Source: Acanthochlamys bracteata (taxonomy: Eukaryota > Streptophyta > Magnoliopsida > Pandanales > Velloziaceae). From it: DNA of 64,000 nucleotides. The notes beneath the pieces were generated by a model that was not told where the DNA came from, did not search any database, and worked only from the letters and a program-made list of their open reading frames with translations. Location of the stretch: NCBI GenBank assembly GCA_019914995.1, contig CM034139.1, positions 3,202,461-3,266,460 on the forward strand. Reading direction: 5' to 3'. Of the stretch, positions 1 to 13,260 are shown in pieces (within the stretch, counting starts at the first letter, position 1; every line of letters begins with the position of its first letter). The position numbers and the translations under genes were made by a program.

Positions 1-927
1 CAAAACTACACTAATTTGGGGCATTTTAGTCCAACTTGGACTAAATAATTTTGTGTACTTTTAACTTGGTTTTTCCAAAAAATAAGAGCTGTATTTCAAT
101 TAGATTTTTACTTTTGTAAGGAACTTCACCTATAAATGAAGTGAAGTCTAGGTTAAAGAAGGCGATCATCGAAATGAATAACAAAATAGTTTACTTAGTT
201 TCTTAGCTACCTATACCAACCCTTAGCAATACCATCAATGTATATCAACTTGGTACCAAATCAAGGTTTCATGGGGACACACCATACCACCTCCCTCGAC
301 TCCCCAAAATACTCGAACCATCTATGCTCACGGAAAACTTTCTTCAAATACCATCTTTTCCAAAATCAACCGAGATTAGTGCAAGAAGAAGAACCAACCA
401 TTAAAGATATGATGCGTCAAATGTGCCTCATGGCGGCTGACATTTGGATGCTCACCATCACTCTAGTGGACAACGAAAACAACACGACAAAAGATCAATC
501 AAAATTGAAACCATTACTTGGAGAAGGTAACACTTCTAACCAATTTACTTATAATTCCCCACTTCACAACCATCAGCCCTCCATAAATCACAATTAATCA
601 CCTAGCCACAACAGCTAGGAACCGTAGTGGACCCAAAACCCCCTCTAGCAGCAACAAATAGAGCCATAAGTAGGCATCAACTAGTAGCTCCAAACAGGCA
701 GAACTCAGGCCTATCTCGGGAATTCCAACTCATATGGCCACTGCCAGTCGAGTCACAACTTCGACACACCCAACTCATATACCGAACAAAACCAACATGC
801 CCCCAACCCAGCAAATCAACCAAATTATCGGCTAACCAAACCCTCAAGAACTACAGACCGTCTATATTCTACCCAAGATGTTTGAATGCCATCATCTTTG
901 GGCTCAACCAACGCTCCTATTAGAAGA

Positions 928-2568
928 TGTTAGATATTCCTACAAGATCAACTCAAGAGGGGAGAGGTGAATTGAGTTAGTCTATAAAAATTTTCGTTAA
1001 GTTTGTAATCCTACTGGCAGAGAGCTGACAGCCGGCTGTGTCAATGCTGTAACCTGCAGACAGAAGAGTTAGTGTGTTTACTGACAGAAGTGACAAAAAG
1101 TAGTACTCAGGGTATTTAACGTAGTTCGGCAAAACCCTTTAGCCTACATCCACGGTCGCTCTACCACCAGAGCCAAAGCTTCAGTAGACCTTTAATAAGC
1201 TACAAATACACCTTGAGCAAAGTGCTTCGCCAAGCACACTTACTCTACCGGATTTCTTCGCCAAGACAACCCCTAACAGCCTATTGGACACGCCTGTCTC
1301 CCTGGCTGATTTGCTAGCACTATTACAAGGTCTAAGAGCTTACACCAAGCTCTACCTGAGCTTCCTTTACCGGTGCATGCAGCACCACCTTTACTCTGTA
1401 AGTGACAAGTTACAAGAAAATAAACAAGTATTGAGTGCAGGATCTATCTCATGAATGTTGAGTGTTTAATCAGTGATTCATATGAGATGATCGGAGAGAT
1501 TGCTGAGAGATTTCTTCAGTATGATTTGCAGCAAGATTTGTTTGTGTGGAGTAGTCAAGTTTGTGATCGGCAGTGAGAGTTTTTTTTTGTATAGAGTGGT
1601 AGAGTTCTTGTATGTCTCTGTTTTTGCTTGGATTCTCTCTAATTTTGTTTTCTTTTTGTTCTCTCCCTGTTTTTCTCTATTTCTCCACCACGTTTCCTCG
1701 TTGCTGTGACTCCCTTTTTATATAACATCTTTCCTGTGCAGGAGCCGTTGAGGAACGTTGCTGTTGGCGCTCGGTTCTTCACGTGAGAGAAGGAATGGTG
1801 TTGTCCAGTGGTTCTTCAACTGTGTTTGTGCAAAGTCTTTGTTGCATTGAATGCGTTGAAGAGATTTGAATTTGCTGCCAACGGTTGAGTGCTTAATTCA
1901 GCTAAGCTTCTGTTTGAATCTCGGTGAGTTGATGAGTTGATATGGTATGTCCATAATAAATGCAGTGCAGGTTGACCGCTTGACTGATCAAGGACTTTGA
2001 CTGCTTTCTTTCCTTGATTATTGAGCTTCTCTTTTGTGTGAAAGTGAAGATGATTCTAGCTCTTGTAAATCTTCTGTTTGAAGTCCTTCAGTCAGTTGTG
2101 AATGCAGGTGATTTTTGAAAGCAAGGAAAACTTCGTTGCCATTGAACATATGGGTCTGTCCCGAAACAGAGAAGTCTGCATATGCTTCAGTAGCCAAACA
2201 GCTAACTGTAATGTGCCTGTTGCATCCTCTGTCCCGTATGTTATTCTCTGTCCCGCTTCAGTAGCAGCATAGCAGTTGGCTGTTATTTAGCTGTGGCATC
2301 CTCTGTCCCGTATGCTGTTCTCTGTCCCGCTTCAAGCAGTCGAGCAGCTAACTGTGATGTGGCTGTGGCATCCTCTGTCCCGTGTGCTATCCTCTGTCCA
2401 GTATGTAGTAGCATAACGCGTGGCTGTATGATGGCTGTTTTTGTCTGCTGTAAATTAAATGATCTTTGTTTGTCTAATACTACAGACTTGTTTTCAGATT
2501 ATTAGTCTTATATAAATCATAGTTCTTAATTCTTTGTTATCATCAAAATTATCCTTGTATTTCCAACA
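928..2568. mobile_element. Solo LTR inserted in gypsy copy A
   Basis: This 1641-bp block begins TGTTAGATATTCC and ends TTTCCAACA, the TG...CA form of an LTR. It is flanked by the same 5 bp, GAAGA, at 923-927 and 2569-2573, which is a perfect target duplication. There is no internal coding region or second LTR, so it is a solo LTR left by recombination. A TATA-like run lies at about 1716-1725, and a short tandem repeat lies at 2222-2430. The family is not certain; an LTR of this length with these motifs could be Ty1/copia. It is younger than the gag it interrupts. Confidence 0.8.
2222..2430. repeat. Three tandem units of about 70-75 bp in the solo LTR
   Basis: The word GCATCCTCTGTCCCGT recurs at 2222, 2297 and 2367, each followed by a second CTCTGTCC word and a variable tail. 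A more diverged relative starts near 2154. LTR-internal tandem repeats of this kind are common around promoter or enhancer parts of LTRs; no function is shown here. Confidence 0.7.
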
Positions 2569-4494
2569 GAAGATCATTGCTTACCCTTGCTACTTAATAA
2601 TGCAACCCATAAACAACAATAACCTTCACAGCAACCTCCAATACTACCCACCTCTGCTAGACCAAACCACCTGTTGATGTATGCAACGGAATTCCAAAGC
2701 CCTAAAGGAGTCATCCAAATGCACATGCCAGCCAACGACCACTTTGCCCCACATATGGATTACTCCTCTACTGCAATGAATCACCATCCAACACCTGTTC
2801 TAATCAGACATAATATAGGTACCATATAGGTCACAAATATGAGACCAAGCTTTATGCAATCATTGACATGAAGATGAATACTGCAAGGAGAATATGCTCT
2901 CTAAATGTGAAGATAACAAATTCATAGACCATCAGGGTTGTGGATAAGATCGAAAGATAAGAGGTTTGTTCTTATTGATACTAAAAATGCTCACAATTTT
3001 ATTACCGACCACCTTGCAAGCAACTATAACTGAAGTACACCATAGTAGGAAACTCAAGATGGAATTAGCTTATGATAGACCGACTCCATTGGAGGTAGAT
3101 GCATACCCTTTTATTCTTAGTAGCATTCGTGAAAGTACGGGTGATGCTGTTTACAATTGGAAGAGATTGACCATGCGATTCTCATAGGCAGATAAAGATG
3201 TGGTCTACAAGGAATATCGAAAAGAGAGACATCCCAGTTAACAAGTCGTAGATAAGATTCGAATCTCCTATTCGGTATATCTCATGCAATGCCAAAGCCG
3301 ACTCCAAGAGCAAACCGTAATGTAGTATAGCTTCATCTTCATCAATACTAGGACTATCTTTGCAAAGGTTCTTAGATTACGAAATGCCATTGATTCCAAG
3401 ATCAATACTAATAAATATGTGACCATAGCACTATGCACACATTTCGAAACAGAGCTTGAGCGTATAATGAAAGCAATGCTCAATAAGTCGTTATTAAGCC
3501 AAGAACTTCTATATTTTTATTTCCAATGCTACTGGAAATAAAATGATACTTAGAGGTTTTGTGTCGATTACCGAGCTTTAAATATAATTACTGTCAAATA
3601 CAAGTCTCCATTTTCGGTCATAAATGAATCTCTTGATGAGTGGCAAAAAACGAGGTATTTTTTCAAACTAGATCTAAAGTCTAATTGCCACCAAATCATG
3701 GGTAAGGACGAAGGCACGCACAATACCTATGATGGCCATATGAATTCTTAATAATACCATTTGGGTTGATAAATACACCAATGACCTTCAAAATTTAATG
3801 AATGAGGTGTCTCGTCCTTATATTCGACACTATGTAATAATAGTTTTTTTTTATGATATACTAGTATATAGCTTACCATGGCACGAGCATTTGGAGCACA
3901 TTGCCATAGTTTTCTGTATTGCAGGAACATTAATTGTATACGAACCTTTCCAAATGTCGATTTTTGTAAACAACTAAATACTTGGGGCATTTAGTTTCGG
4001 AAGAAGGCATCTCTGTATATCTAGCAAAAGTTAAAGCAATGGTTGACTGGCTTATATCGACGTTCTAAACGTCACTTAGGGGATTCTTAGTACGCACGGG
4101 GTACCACGGGGGCTCTTCAATTACTATGGTCATATTACTTCACCGCTGGATTTGCTTTTGAAGAAGGGTTCATTCATGTCTTCTTCTGAAACTAAAGAAC
4201 CATTTTTCAACTCAAACATGCAATGAATAGCACCTCAGTTCTTATCGCCTTAGAGTTCTCTAAATCTTTTACGTCTGAAATAGATTCTTCCAACAGAGGC
4301 ATTGCTCCGACTATCTCAAGACAAGAGGCCGATCTCGTTTTTCAGCAACTCTCTTTCTCTATTAAAATCACAGTTGATATGAGTGAAGAACATATGACCG
4401 AGAGGATGAAAAGAACATCAAAAGTGATGGTCAGTGACATGGCCGTCAAAATAGAGGCTGATTGGACCCTACCAGACCTGTCTTAGGTATGGGA

Positions 4495-5415
4495 TGATGT
4501 AGACAAAACAACTAAGAAAAACTCAGTGATGCAATTCTAATTTATCCCACAAGTGCATGATTATCGTCTACCGTATAACAGATAATTAGTTTGTTAAACA
4601 GACATTGTAGTTAATTCTAATCTAAATCAAGCTATCAAAAATTGTGTTTTGTGAAGATTAATCAAAAGTATATGAAACAAAGAAAGGAAAGTGTAAGATA
4701 TGAAAACAGAGATAAGAAATAACTGTAGTTTTAGAATCTACCACTAACGTCTTTAATCTAATTTTAAAATAAATGTGATAATAGATTATAATGATTGTGA
4801 AGATTTTGCACCTAACACATTGGTCCAGTTTTTAGATACGATTTCTGATTATTATTTTAACCTTGGCTCAGGCTAAAATCATCTATCTCTAGTGATATTT
4901 TGACTCCTTATTAAAAATTACTAAAAATGCATCAAGTCTTGAAAATTCATAAATTATGTAGTTGCATTCAAATTAGTCTAATAAATATTAACTAAAATTA
5001 TTTATCCTATGATTCATAACTATGCTCCAATTGGTCCTCATGAACACAACTAATAAAATTAGATTTTATACCTAACACCTTGGTCCAGCAACGAAATAAA
5101 GAAAAAAAATATCTACAAAATTTTTCGGTGTTCCTGCTGCCACCTCCCTTAGGGTTCATTAGATTTGAATTCGGTTAATCCCTTAGTGTAACTCTTTTTT
5201 GGGCTTAGCTCTTCTTGGGCCTTAATGAAAACTTGACCCAACTTCTTCGTTCTTTTCCTTAATTCTCCTCATTTGAGTCTTCAACACTTGTATACTCTAA
5301 TTTCACATTTGCTTTCATTTTACAAAAATAATTCAATTTACTCATAATCATAAAAGAGAAACAACATTCAAGGTATGCCAACAATGCTATAGTATATACA
5401 ATTTAATTCTTATCA
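4495..5415 (-). repeat. Left LTR (3' LTR) of the pol-less gypsy element
   Basis: It aligns with 9589-10835 over most of its length, including shared stretches around 'tcgtctaccgtat', 'ggtccag' and 'gggttcattagatttga'. It is about 320 bp shorter, lacking a segment that corresponds to roughly 10150-10560 of the other LTR. On the minus strand it starts TGATAAGAATT. Confidence 0.75.
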
Positions 5416-8400
5416 AATACCTCCAAGCTTATACTTTTGCTAGTCCTCGAGCAAAATATTTAAAAGTATATGTCATTCTTCCACAACTTATTCTCATAGA
5501 ATTCAATTTGTACACATAGTTTAATTAACCAAACTCTTAAAAGAATATTATAAGTATAATAAACATATTAACACCGCTTACAAACTCCTTAAATGATTGT
5601 ATAGTCATAAAAATAACTCAACCTTTCATTAAAAGAACCTGTGCAACATATTAGAAGAAAGTATAGAATTCAATGTCCATAAGTTCGTTTAGAAATCATC
5701 TCTCCAATGCACATACATTTTCTAGAGATTTTTAAGGTTATTCAAATGTTGTAATGAATGAAATCAAACTTAAAAAGTCGTCAAATACAAAGAAATCAAA
5801 AGGACGTTTAACTTAAAAAAGCACAAGATATACTCAAGCATTGACCTAATTTTGCGGCTCTTTTATTTCATTTAACTATCTTTTCTTATCTTTTTGTTGT
5901 ACAAGGTATACACGAGCTTTCTTTTTTTCTTTTTTTTCTTTTTTTTTTTGCTCTTTCTTTACCCTTGTACTTTCTTACGACTCTTTGATAACTCTGGATC
6001 TCAACTATCACTAACAAATGAAAATACAAGACAACACAATAAAAATACGATGATCACCTCTAAACCTCGCATTGAATGATAATAAATATCATCACTCGCT
6101 ACAGACTATGAAATCAAAATCAACTATAAAGTATATTCAATTGCATTATCTAGAATTACAAGATCCTATCAACTCAATTATACACAACACAACTTCAAGA
6201 AGAAAGTAAGCTTAGTTAATAAGAATATTAACTAACAAACTCAATTATAATTTTAGTTTCAAAGGTCATGCTAGAAAGAGAAAGTAAACTCATTATTAAA
6301 TAATAGGTGATGGACTAACAATCAATGTTCATGCATAATTTGCTATCTTCTCCCTAAGTTTAAATTTAACATTGTCCCCAATAGTGAAAGAACATAAATA
6401 GGAATGCAATGCTTTTAGTTTATGAAATGTAAAAGTGAAAGTGAAGTAGAAACTCCCCTTATTAGATGATCCCAATTGTATTTTATTTCCTTGCAGTAAG
6501 GTGTATGCTCCAAAGTCCATAATGCAAAGATTACATATGTTCCCAATAAGTCCTGGGTAGCACCTCTTTACCTCGCTTCTTGTAATTATAGATTTATTTT
6601 GAACATGCACCGGTGGTTATAAACATCTCCTTCTAGATAATTCAGAGTTTTATTAAATCTTCTTCTTGAAGTAAACCCTACAAACAAAAACAAATACAAC
6701 TGAAAGACAACTGCTACTAACAAGAAAACCTTTGGATTGCCTCCCAAGAAGCGCTAAGCTTAACGTGTTTAGCCAGACAGATTTTGTTATTTATTATTCA
6801 AAGATGAAAAAATTTCAAAACTTTGGGGCCATCTAGAATTTTTTGTCCAACCTATTCTTTTCCTATGTTCTAAGTTAGGAGGGATTACAATAGATGGTTC
6901 TAATATATTTTTTATTCCTCTCAAGAGGTTCAAATAAAGCATTATAATCAAGTAATTTGTTCAGAATATTCTGGACAGTAACTATCCCACTGGAATTATC
7001 AATTTTTTCCTTTTCTATAGTTAGTTGAGCTTTCGCGTCATATTTACCTTCAAGTATTCACTTGTGTTTATTGAGCTTGCTTCACCTCAACGCCATGCGC
7101 TTTGCTTCGCTTTATAGAAAAGAGAGAGAGACCAAGGAGAGTGAAGTGAAAAGCAAGCACAAGCTATAGAAGGGATAGTCCCTCGCGTCTTCGCAAGAAC
7201 TAGTCGAAGGTGAGATCATTAGTCAAAGAAGGGCCAAGCAAGGCAAGGACGATGAGGTGATATTTCTGCAAAACAATTGAAGTGGTTATAGGATTCAATA
7301 AATCAATAGAACAACAAGAATTTAAGCAAGAAGAAGAAGAATGTTTTAGATGATCAAACACTTTAAACTTCACAAATTTATCCAAATCTGTCATTATAAG
7401 GGTGCATTTCTTCACATTTATGCAACTATCTACTATAGTTATGAATGAGCGATTAAGGACAATAGGAGTCTCACCGTCACTTTTTAGAGTTTCATCCAAA
7501 TCTATAATAATAAAATCTGTAGGAAGAACTAAAATGTCATTTTTACTAAAACATTTTCAATAATACCTTAGAATACCATATAGAGTGATCGCAAGCTGGA
7601 GGCATGTAGTGGTTCTATTCATTCCTTCCAAGCCCAGCTCTTTGTAGATTGTAAATGGCATCAAGTTGATACTTGCTCCTAGGTCTATCATCGTGCACCC
7701 AAACTTCTTGGTATTAATAATGATAGAAATATCAAAAGCACCTGGATCATCAAGCTTAGGTGGAAGCTTTCTTTTCAGCACAACACTTACGTTCTTGTCT
7801 AACTTGACTTATTCATCAGGCACAAACTTGATTTTGTTACCTATCAAGCTTTCGATGAATTTTTCATAAACTAGAATCTGTTCAATTACATCAAGTAAAG
7901 GGAGGTTAGTTTCTACCTTACTTAACATATCATAAAATTTTGAAAAGCCTTATCCTATTTTTTTCGCTTCAATTGACCCGACAATGAAAATAGAGGAATA
8001 TAACGATCAGTCGTCTTGTGCAATCTAGAAGTGTGCTGGTTGGATTCGGTTTTTTAGTATTGGTCTCTCTCAAATAGAGGTGATTTTGGCATTTTTTCTC
8101 TCCTTTCAGATCTAGACGGATTTTATTTTTTCAGCATCTACAACCATAAATTCATTGAAATATCAATTTTATCATCATTAATAGACACATTATTTGATCT
8201 GATGTAAATTATTTTTGCTTGTTCAATGTTGCGTAGATTAATGTCAGATTGGCTAAAAAATTTACCAAGTTCTCTCTAATTTCAAATTTTAGCAATTTGA
8301 CCTACCTAAAGCTCAAGCTTCTGTTGACCAATGGCTAATTGTCTTACCACATCATTCAATGAAGTCAATGCCTTTGGTTAAGGTGAGGTTGGTGTTGTTG

Positions 8401-9588
8401 ATTGTTACACAAAAAGTTGGGGTGATTTCTCCATCCAGAGTTGTAGGTGAGTATGGATTATATTTAAGTTATCCTTTATAAGAACTTACTATATTTGCTT
8501 GATCTTGTGCAAACTTAAAAAAATTTACTCCCTATGTACAATGTATAGTAGAATGACCGGATATATTGCAAATACCACATACCTCATATGTTGGAAATTT
8601 TTTGATCATAGCCAGTAAAGCATCCAATTTGTGAGCAATAGCATTCACCTGCACTTTGGAAGCCTAATCATTAGTACCACTCATCTCATAAATTCAAGCT
8701 CGTCTTCCTCGTGGATCCATGTGTTGTGTCTCAGGAGCTAGATTCTCAAATAAAGTCTGACATTCAACTGATGTCTTATTTCTAATAGATTCACTGCATA
8801 ACTGTTCACTTTAGCCTTACTAAAGACGATCAGTGCCTTATAAAATATACGCATCAAGATTAGAGTATGAAATCATTGTGAGCGCATTGAATTAACAAAT
8901 TATTAAATCGTTCCCACGCTTCTAAAAGTGACTCGTCAAATTATTGAGTAAAATATATGATTTTATCTCTTAATGCATCTGTTTTGAATATCATTCCAAA
9001 TAGTAAGTGTACTAGGTCTAAGTGATTGTAATCATACTTTTGCTCTATTCTTTAAAATGTAGCAAAAGATTTTCATTGGAAGATGTTCCTCTGTAATCCC
9101 ATATGTCAAAAACATATTAGAAACCATATTGACAATTTCTCTAATATAAGCTAAATGATTCTCATTATTCAAAACATGAAAAAAAGCAATTTCTCTTATA
9201 TAAACTAAAATGAATACTTCTCAATTCATAATTCCTAACAGCATTAGGAAGAACTATATTAGATGAAAATATATGAATTGTAGGATATCAAGGCCTCTTA
9301 TTATTTCATTTTGTACAGCAATTATTTCTCAATTTAATATTGAGTTTATTTCTGCGCTCACATCTAATCCTCCTAATCTCTCTCTCAAATTTATGATCAA
9401 TTTCAAGAGATGATTAATCTTGAGAGTGAGTTATCATGCACTAATGCAACAACAAAATAAAATTAAAAGTAATATACTCTAAGCTAAATGCAAAACAAAT
9501 CCAAAATGTCAAATGACCTAAACGAATCTAAATGAAGCTAAATTGAATCAAAGTCAAAGAAAACAACTTCGGCAACAACGCTAAAAAC

Positions 9589-10527
9589 TAGATATAGACA
9601 AACCAATTAAGAAAAACATAGTAATTATATCCTAATTTATCTCGCAAGTGAAAAGTTATCGTCTACCGTATATTAGATAATGAGTTTGTTCCACAAAATT
9701 TGAAGTTAACTCTAATTCAAATTAAACTATTAAAAATTATGTTTTATGAAGCTTAATTAAAAGTATACGAGACTAAAAAAGGAAAGTATAATAACTAGAT
9801 GTGAAAATAGAGATAAAAATTACTGAAATTTTAGAATTTCCCACTAACATTTTTAATTTAATCTTTAAATAAATGTCATAATAGATTATAATAATTGTGA
9901 AGATTTTGTACCCAGCATGTTGGTCCAGTTCTTAGATACAATTTATGATTATTTAACCTTTGATTAGGCTAAAATTACCTATCTCTAGTGACATTCTAAC
10001 TCTTTGTTTAGAAATTACTAAAGATGCATTAAGTCTTGCAAAATCATAAATCATGTAGTTGCATTCACTTTGATCCAATAAATATTAACTATAGTTGTTT
10101 ATCCTAAGATTCGTAAACTATGCTATGATTGGTCCTCGCGAATACGATTAAGAAAATAGTTTAGATATCAAATCTAATATTGATCCGACATACAAATTTA
10201 ATACCTAAACATCTTTTCACACAAGAATTAAAAACTATAATCAAACAAAAAATTCATACATCACATAATATTCAAGATATAAATTAAATTAATTAGGGTT
10301 TCATAATTAACTTCAATTCAGAAGATTTATCTACTCATATTAATATTACACATAATAGAATTGTATGAAGAATAAAATGAGAAGAAAAAAAAAAAAATTT
10401 TGAATTTTTAATCTCCAATGGTAATGTAGACTCCTCTTTGTCCTGATCTAAGTCTCTCGCTGCCTTCTTTCTTGCTAGAAGCTTAAGAATTAGGGATCCT
10501 CAATAGGCGGCCAGCAACGAGAGAAAG

Positions 10528-10566
<39 letters not shown>

Positions 10567-10835
10567 CCGGCTCCCTTGGGGTTCATTAGATTTGACTTAG
10601 TTTAATCACTTAGTTTAACTCTCTTTGGGGCTTAACTCTTCTTGGGTCTTAATAAAAACTTGACCCAACTTCTTCATTCTTTTCCTTAATTCTTCTCATT
10701 GAGTCCTCAACACTTATATACTCTAATTTCACATTTGCCTACAATCCACAAAATTAATTCAATTTAGCTCATAATATAAAAAAAACATTCAAGGTATGCC
10801 AACAGTATATAATGCCTACAATATTATTCTTATCA
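9589..10835 (-). repeat. Right LTR (5' LTR) of the pol-less gypsy element
   Basis: This is the partner of 4495-5415. It carries an extra segment with an A-run and an (AT) microsatellite. On the minus strand it starts TGATAAGAATAAT and ends next to the primer-site-like stretch. Confidence 0.75.
10531..10564. repeat. (AT)17 microsatellite
   Basis: Uninterrupted AT dinucleotide run inside the right LTR of the pol-less gypsy element. Confidence 0.95.
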
Positions 10836-13260
10836 TTGGACCCAAAGACTTATAGAGTAGGTCCTCAAATACACCTTAGGCAGCACTAAGGGCCAAGGTG
10901 CAAAATAGCACGTAGGACACCATTTGAAAATATTTTGGGCTCAAAAAATTGTGCAAGAGAATGGTGTCCGGGCATGCCAAAATTCACCTAGGTGCAACCC
11001 GGGTAAGCCTCTTAAAGCATTTGAATCCAATTGGGGCTTTTGGTATTTTTAGTTAATTTTAACTAGGTTTCCTTGGAAATAAAGAGTTGTACCTTAGTTG
11101 AAGTTTTATTTCGTACGGGTAATTCACCTATAAATAGGTGGAGGCCAAGTAGGAGAAGTAGAGATACACAAATAGGTCAGGCCTAGGCCCTTCCGGCCCG
11201 ATAAACAGTAATAGGATCGGGCCTGCTCAATCCGACCCTACGGGAAGGACGGGCCGAGTTTGTCGGCCCGCCCGTCCAGTATTGTTCTGTTGATCGGTCA
11301 ACATGAATTTAATCTAGTCAACATTGACCATTGATCAGATTAAGAAAATAAATAATTTTAATTAATAATATAATTTTTTATATTTAATAATAATTTATAA
11401 AATTATTATTTTAAATAAATATAACAGGCTAACGAGCCGGGCGTCAAAATTTGCACTCGATCCGTCTCGATTGTTCTCTTTGGCCAGGTCGGGCCAGCCC
11501 GCCTATTTTTACACCTCTAAGGAGAAGCATATCTTGGAATCCAATAATCTAGTATACTTACTTTCTTTAGCTAGTTTTGTTAGTTGATTGAAGTTATAAT
11601 TTAAGGTGTTTTAATTTGGTACCAGAGTAAGATTCTGTAGGAAAACACCATGCCACCTCCCCTGCTCCCCAAAAACACCTGTGCCTTTCGGCCTCATAGG
11701 AAACTTTCCTCAAATATAGTCGTCCCAAACCAACCAAATATGATACAGGAGGAAGAAGAACCTAAAATGCGCGAGATGATGTGCCTTCGATAAGGATGAC
11801 GATAAGATGCATGAACATCGAAAATTGAAATAACCACATGAAGAAGTATAACACTTTTATCAATCTACCCCATGCCCCTTTATGCACAACCATCCACCCT
11901 CTATAAATAACAAACAATTTCCGCTTGGACATAGCACCTCCGAACCTCGTGTGCATATAAACCCCTTTAGCAGCACCAATCCGAACCAAACTGGTAGCAT
12001 ATGGTCAGTAGTTCCAAACAGTCGCATAGTATCCCCAAACAAGCTCACAAACACCTTAGGCTTGCCAACTAACCCCAACCCTTATAATCATTACCAACCA
12101 AACCAAAACTTTGAACGACTCAATCTCAAATCACATCAAACCCTTATGATACCGGACAAACCGACATGGAGTTAACCTTACAACCCAGCCTGGCTACCCG
12201 AGCAATATAATGCATGAGCCAAAGAGAGACACAAGTTTTGTTATTTGAACAGAAATGTACCAAACTAGTGGTTGTAGCTCTCAAAGAAATACTTTTGATA
12301 TTATCAAACATCGCCACCATGTATCCGAAGGAGGAAGCAAACCTGTGATACCGAAGCTTCAAGCAAGACAAGCCTCAAGATATATAGGAAGAACTTAAGG
12401 ATACTTCATGTTGAGATTTGGGCCAATTGCCTTCGGGTTTCCATGTTTTGCTATGCAACAACTCCATCAAACAAGCTCCCTCAGAGTATCAAACTGTCTT
12501 CCCGGAATCAAAACATGTATCCTGTATACCACTGAATTTGATTTGATCGTCCAATTTTGTAGAGGCTTAAACGAAGCTTGCCATGAATGTGATGGCATCT
12601 CAACCTTAAGAGTTACAAACTGTTTATATGTTAGCCAGGATATTTAAACTCCAATCATCTTCTGGCTCAACTAGTAATCGAGTGAGGAGATCAGTGCATA
12701 ACAAAAATAAGTGAGGAGATTGGTGCATAACAGAAGTAACCTGACAGTCTCTTCATGCACACAGCCAACTATGTCCTCTTTTGTTAGTCTTGTAGTATTT
12801 GCCACACCTTCGCATAATTTCAGACCTAGAGATTCTAACTTGTCTTTGATAGAAATAAATGTTGAACGAACCATTAGACTATTTTTTTTACCATGACGAA
12901 AGATTCACACTAGTCCATAAATGCACTACCCGACTACATTCAATTGCAGTTGCCAGGCCAGAGGATAATGAGGAGGAAGAAGTGCTAGAAGAGGAGGATA
13001 TAACTAAGATGCCATGTTAACCTTGAGTGCAATGCATAGGACCACAAACCATCCGGATAATGGGAAGGATCAAGAAACACCATGTATTCATTCAAACATA
13101 TTTGGATAGCACACATAATTTTGGGTCAAATAAACTAGCCAAGTTTTTCAAGCTAGCACCTACTACAGTAAAGCCACTCGAGGTGGATCTCGCTAACTGC
13201 TAACCACACTCTATGAGATGCTTTGCAAGTATGTGCTATTAATGATGCAGGATGTTGAAT
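10836..13260 (+). mobile_element. Ty3/gypsy LTR retrotransposon fossil, copy B
   Basis: Same family as copy A. LTR sequence occupies 10836 to about 11610 (interrupted by the MITE at 11159-11519) and shares the 'cacctataaat' region with bases 1-170. A primer-binding-like site TGGTACCAGAG lies at 11617-11627. A gag-like region begins at about 11640, with the same order of motifs as copy A (proline-rich start, then a run of acidic residues). An aspartic protease remnant resembling the THNF motif lies at about 13100-13200. No reverse transcriptase is seen after it. It is old, with many breaks. The right limit is where recognisable similarity ends and is approximate. Confidence 0.65.
11159..11519. 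mobile_element. hAT-type MITE with perfect 8-bp target duplication
   Basis: A 361-bp non-coding element whose ends are inverted: TAGAGATACACAAATAGG at the left and, read on the other strand, TAGAGGTGTAAAAATAGG at the right (14 of 18 match). It is flanked on both sides by AGGAGAAG (11151-11158 and 11520-11527), a perfect 8-bp duplication as hAT transposases make. The ends are GC-rich with GGCCCG words and the centre is very AT-rich. It lies inside the LTR of gypsy copy B, so it is younger than that copy. A longer relative is at 63288-63737. Confidence 0.9.

Larger units (their letters stand above)
1..4494 (+). mobile_element. Ty3/gypsy LTR retrotransposon fossil, copy A (interrupted)
   Basis: Old, heavily broken gypsy-type element that begins before the window. 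Bases 1 to about 245 match the end of the LTR of copy B (shared stretch around the 'cacctataaat' motif). A primer-binding-like site TGGTACCA follows at 251, similar to the initiator-Met type. A gag-like region follows (about 240-927, resuming at 2569), then an aspartic protease remnant (about 2966-3130, resembling the LIDxxxxHNFI motif), reverse transcriptase (about 3560-3850, resembling DYRALN and KLDL) and RNase H (about 4170-4360). A solo LTR sits in the gag part, and the element at 4495-10835 lies at its right edge. It carries many breaks and cannot be active. The integrase and 3' LTR are not seen. Superfamily call is firm; lineage is not assigned. Confidence 0.75.
4495..10835 (-). mobile_element. 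Pol-less Ty3/gypsy element (Tat/Athila-like), two LTRs
   Basis: Two related direct repeats (4495-5415 and 9589-10835) bound a 4.2-kb interior, all read on the minus strand. Beside the right LTR is a primer-site-like stretch at about 9570-9588 resembling TGGCGCCGTTGCCGGGG. Beside the left LTR is a purine-rich tract (AGCTTGGAGGTATT, minus strand, ending at 5416). Minus-strand coding remnants are gag with a zinc knuckle of spacing CX2CX4HX4C (about 8540-8600) and an aspartic protease with a DLGASINLMP-like core (about 7660-7700). Reverse transcriptase, RNase H and integrase are not present, so it was probably non-autonomous. Flanks TGGGA and TTGGA look like a 5-bp target duplication with one mismatch. 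Broken in many places. The LTRs differ by roughly a fifth by eye, so it is old, perhaps 10-20 million years at usual plant rates (inference). Confidence 0.75.

Noticed and set aside
238-923. Host genes at 238-597 and 627-923
   Set aside because: They are parts of a retrotransposon gag region that recurs near 11640-12180 in copy B.
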